A DNA stretch of 22,917 nt from Chloroflexota bacterium. GTDB lineage: Bacteria; Chloroflexota; Chloroflexia; QHBQ01; JADMIH01. Made by a program: the position numbers and the translations under genes. The notes under the pieces were generated by a model that saw nothing but the letters and a program-made list of their open reading frames with translations, was not told the DNA's origin and made no database searches. Each line of letters starts with the position of its first letter. Positions within the stretch are counted from its first letter, which is position 1. Below, in pieces: positions 22,861-22,917 of this stretch. The DNA lies in assembly GCA_015478675.1 (NCBI GenBank), contig JADMIH010000046.1, positions 1 to 22,917 on the forward strand, in the 5' to 3' direction.

Positions 22861-22917
22861 TAAACAATGTTGCTACACCTTCCGGTCAGATTTCACGATG
22901 AAATCAGCAAAGCAGCC

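Noticed and set aside
22867..22917. Start of a further plus-strand gene (ATG TTG CTA CAC ...) open to the window edge
   Set aside because: Only 17 codons are visible, with no ribosome binding site and no recognisable protein family.

Overview
The window looks like chromosome from a moderately GC-rich bacterium. The best guess is Chloroflexota (Ktedonobacteria-like or a relative), inferred from three traits: lipoproteins with long Thr/Ala/Pro linkers, a GH18 protein with C-terminal repeats of the LGFP-like kind, and abundant short intergenic repeats. The phylum cannot be proven from the sequence alone. Promoters read as ordinary sigma-70 type (TTGACA-17-TATAAT), and most starts have GGAGG-like ribosome binding sites. 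No tRNA, rRNA, CRISPR array or full transposase gene was seen.

Minus strand, 298-8457: a long gene train whose clearest feature is its leader. A consensus promoter (8429-8457) is followed by a SAM-I (S-box) riboswitch aptamer (8286-8396) and an intrinsic terminator (8236-8265) that can form alternatively with an antiterminator. Behind it lie a PfkB/adenosine-kinase-like gene, a single-domain response regulator, ahcY and metK. Two nucleotides after metK comes an Rmd-like GDP-sugar reductase, then a sugar-nucleotide transferase. MetK makes SAM, AhcY clears S-adenosylhomocysteine, and the kinase could remove the adenosine released, so the set forms an activated-methyl cycle. The last gene (298-1317), a Gmd/Rmd-like dehydratase/epimerase, has its own promoter (1348-1377) behind a likely terminator.

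Plus strand, 8622-12748: two tandem MITE-like elements sit between the riboswitch promoter and the divergent rplU promoter. Then come rplU-rpmA-rpmE (L21, L27, L31) closed by a strong hairpin, ilvE with its own promoter, and a membrane protein with a PH-like domain ended by an intrinsic terminator.

Minus strand, 12831-18746: envelope and export genes. These are a lipoprotein with an Asp-box beta-propeller, a three-helix membrane protein with a Thr/Ile-rich segment, an orphan PAAR-like (DUF4280) protein, a DHA2-type MFS exporter and its MarR-type regulator.

Plus strand, 18990-22860: a secreted GH18-like protein whose 5' leader carries an 8-bp tandem repeat next to the ribosome binding site, then a DksA/TraR-type zinc-finger protein, lspA and an RluD-type pseudouridine synthase.

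Two repeat families recur between genes. One is a MITE with about 14-bp terminal inverted repeats (34-186, 8472-8614, 8622-8944). The other is a set of 65-85-bp elements built around doubled heptamers (5117-5200, 15505-15584, 21799-21864), with related heptamer pairs at 285-298 and 2674-2747.
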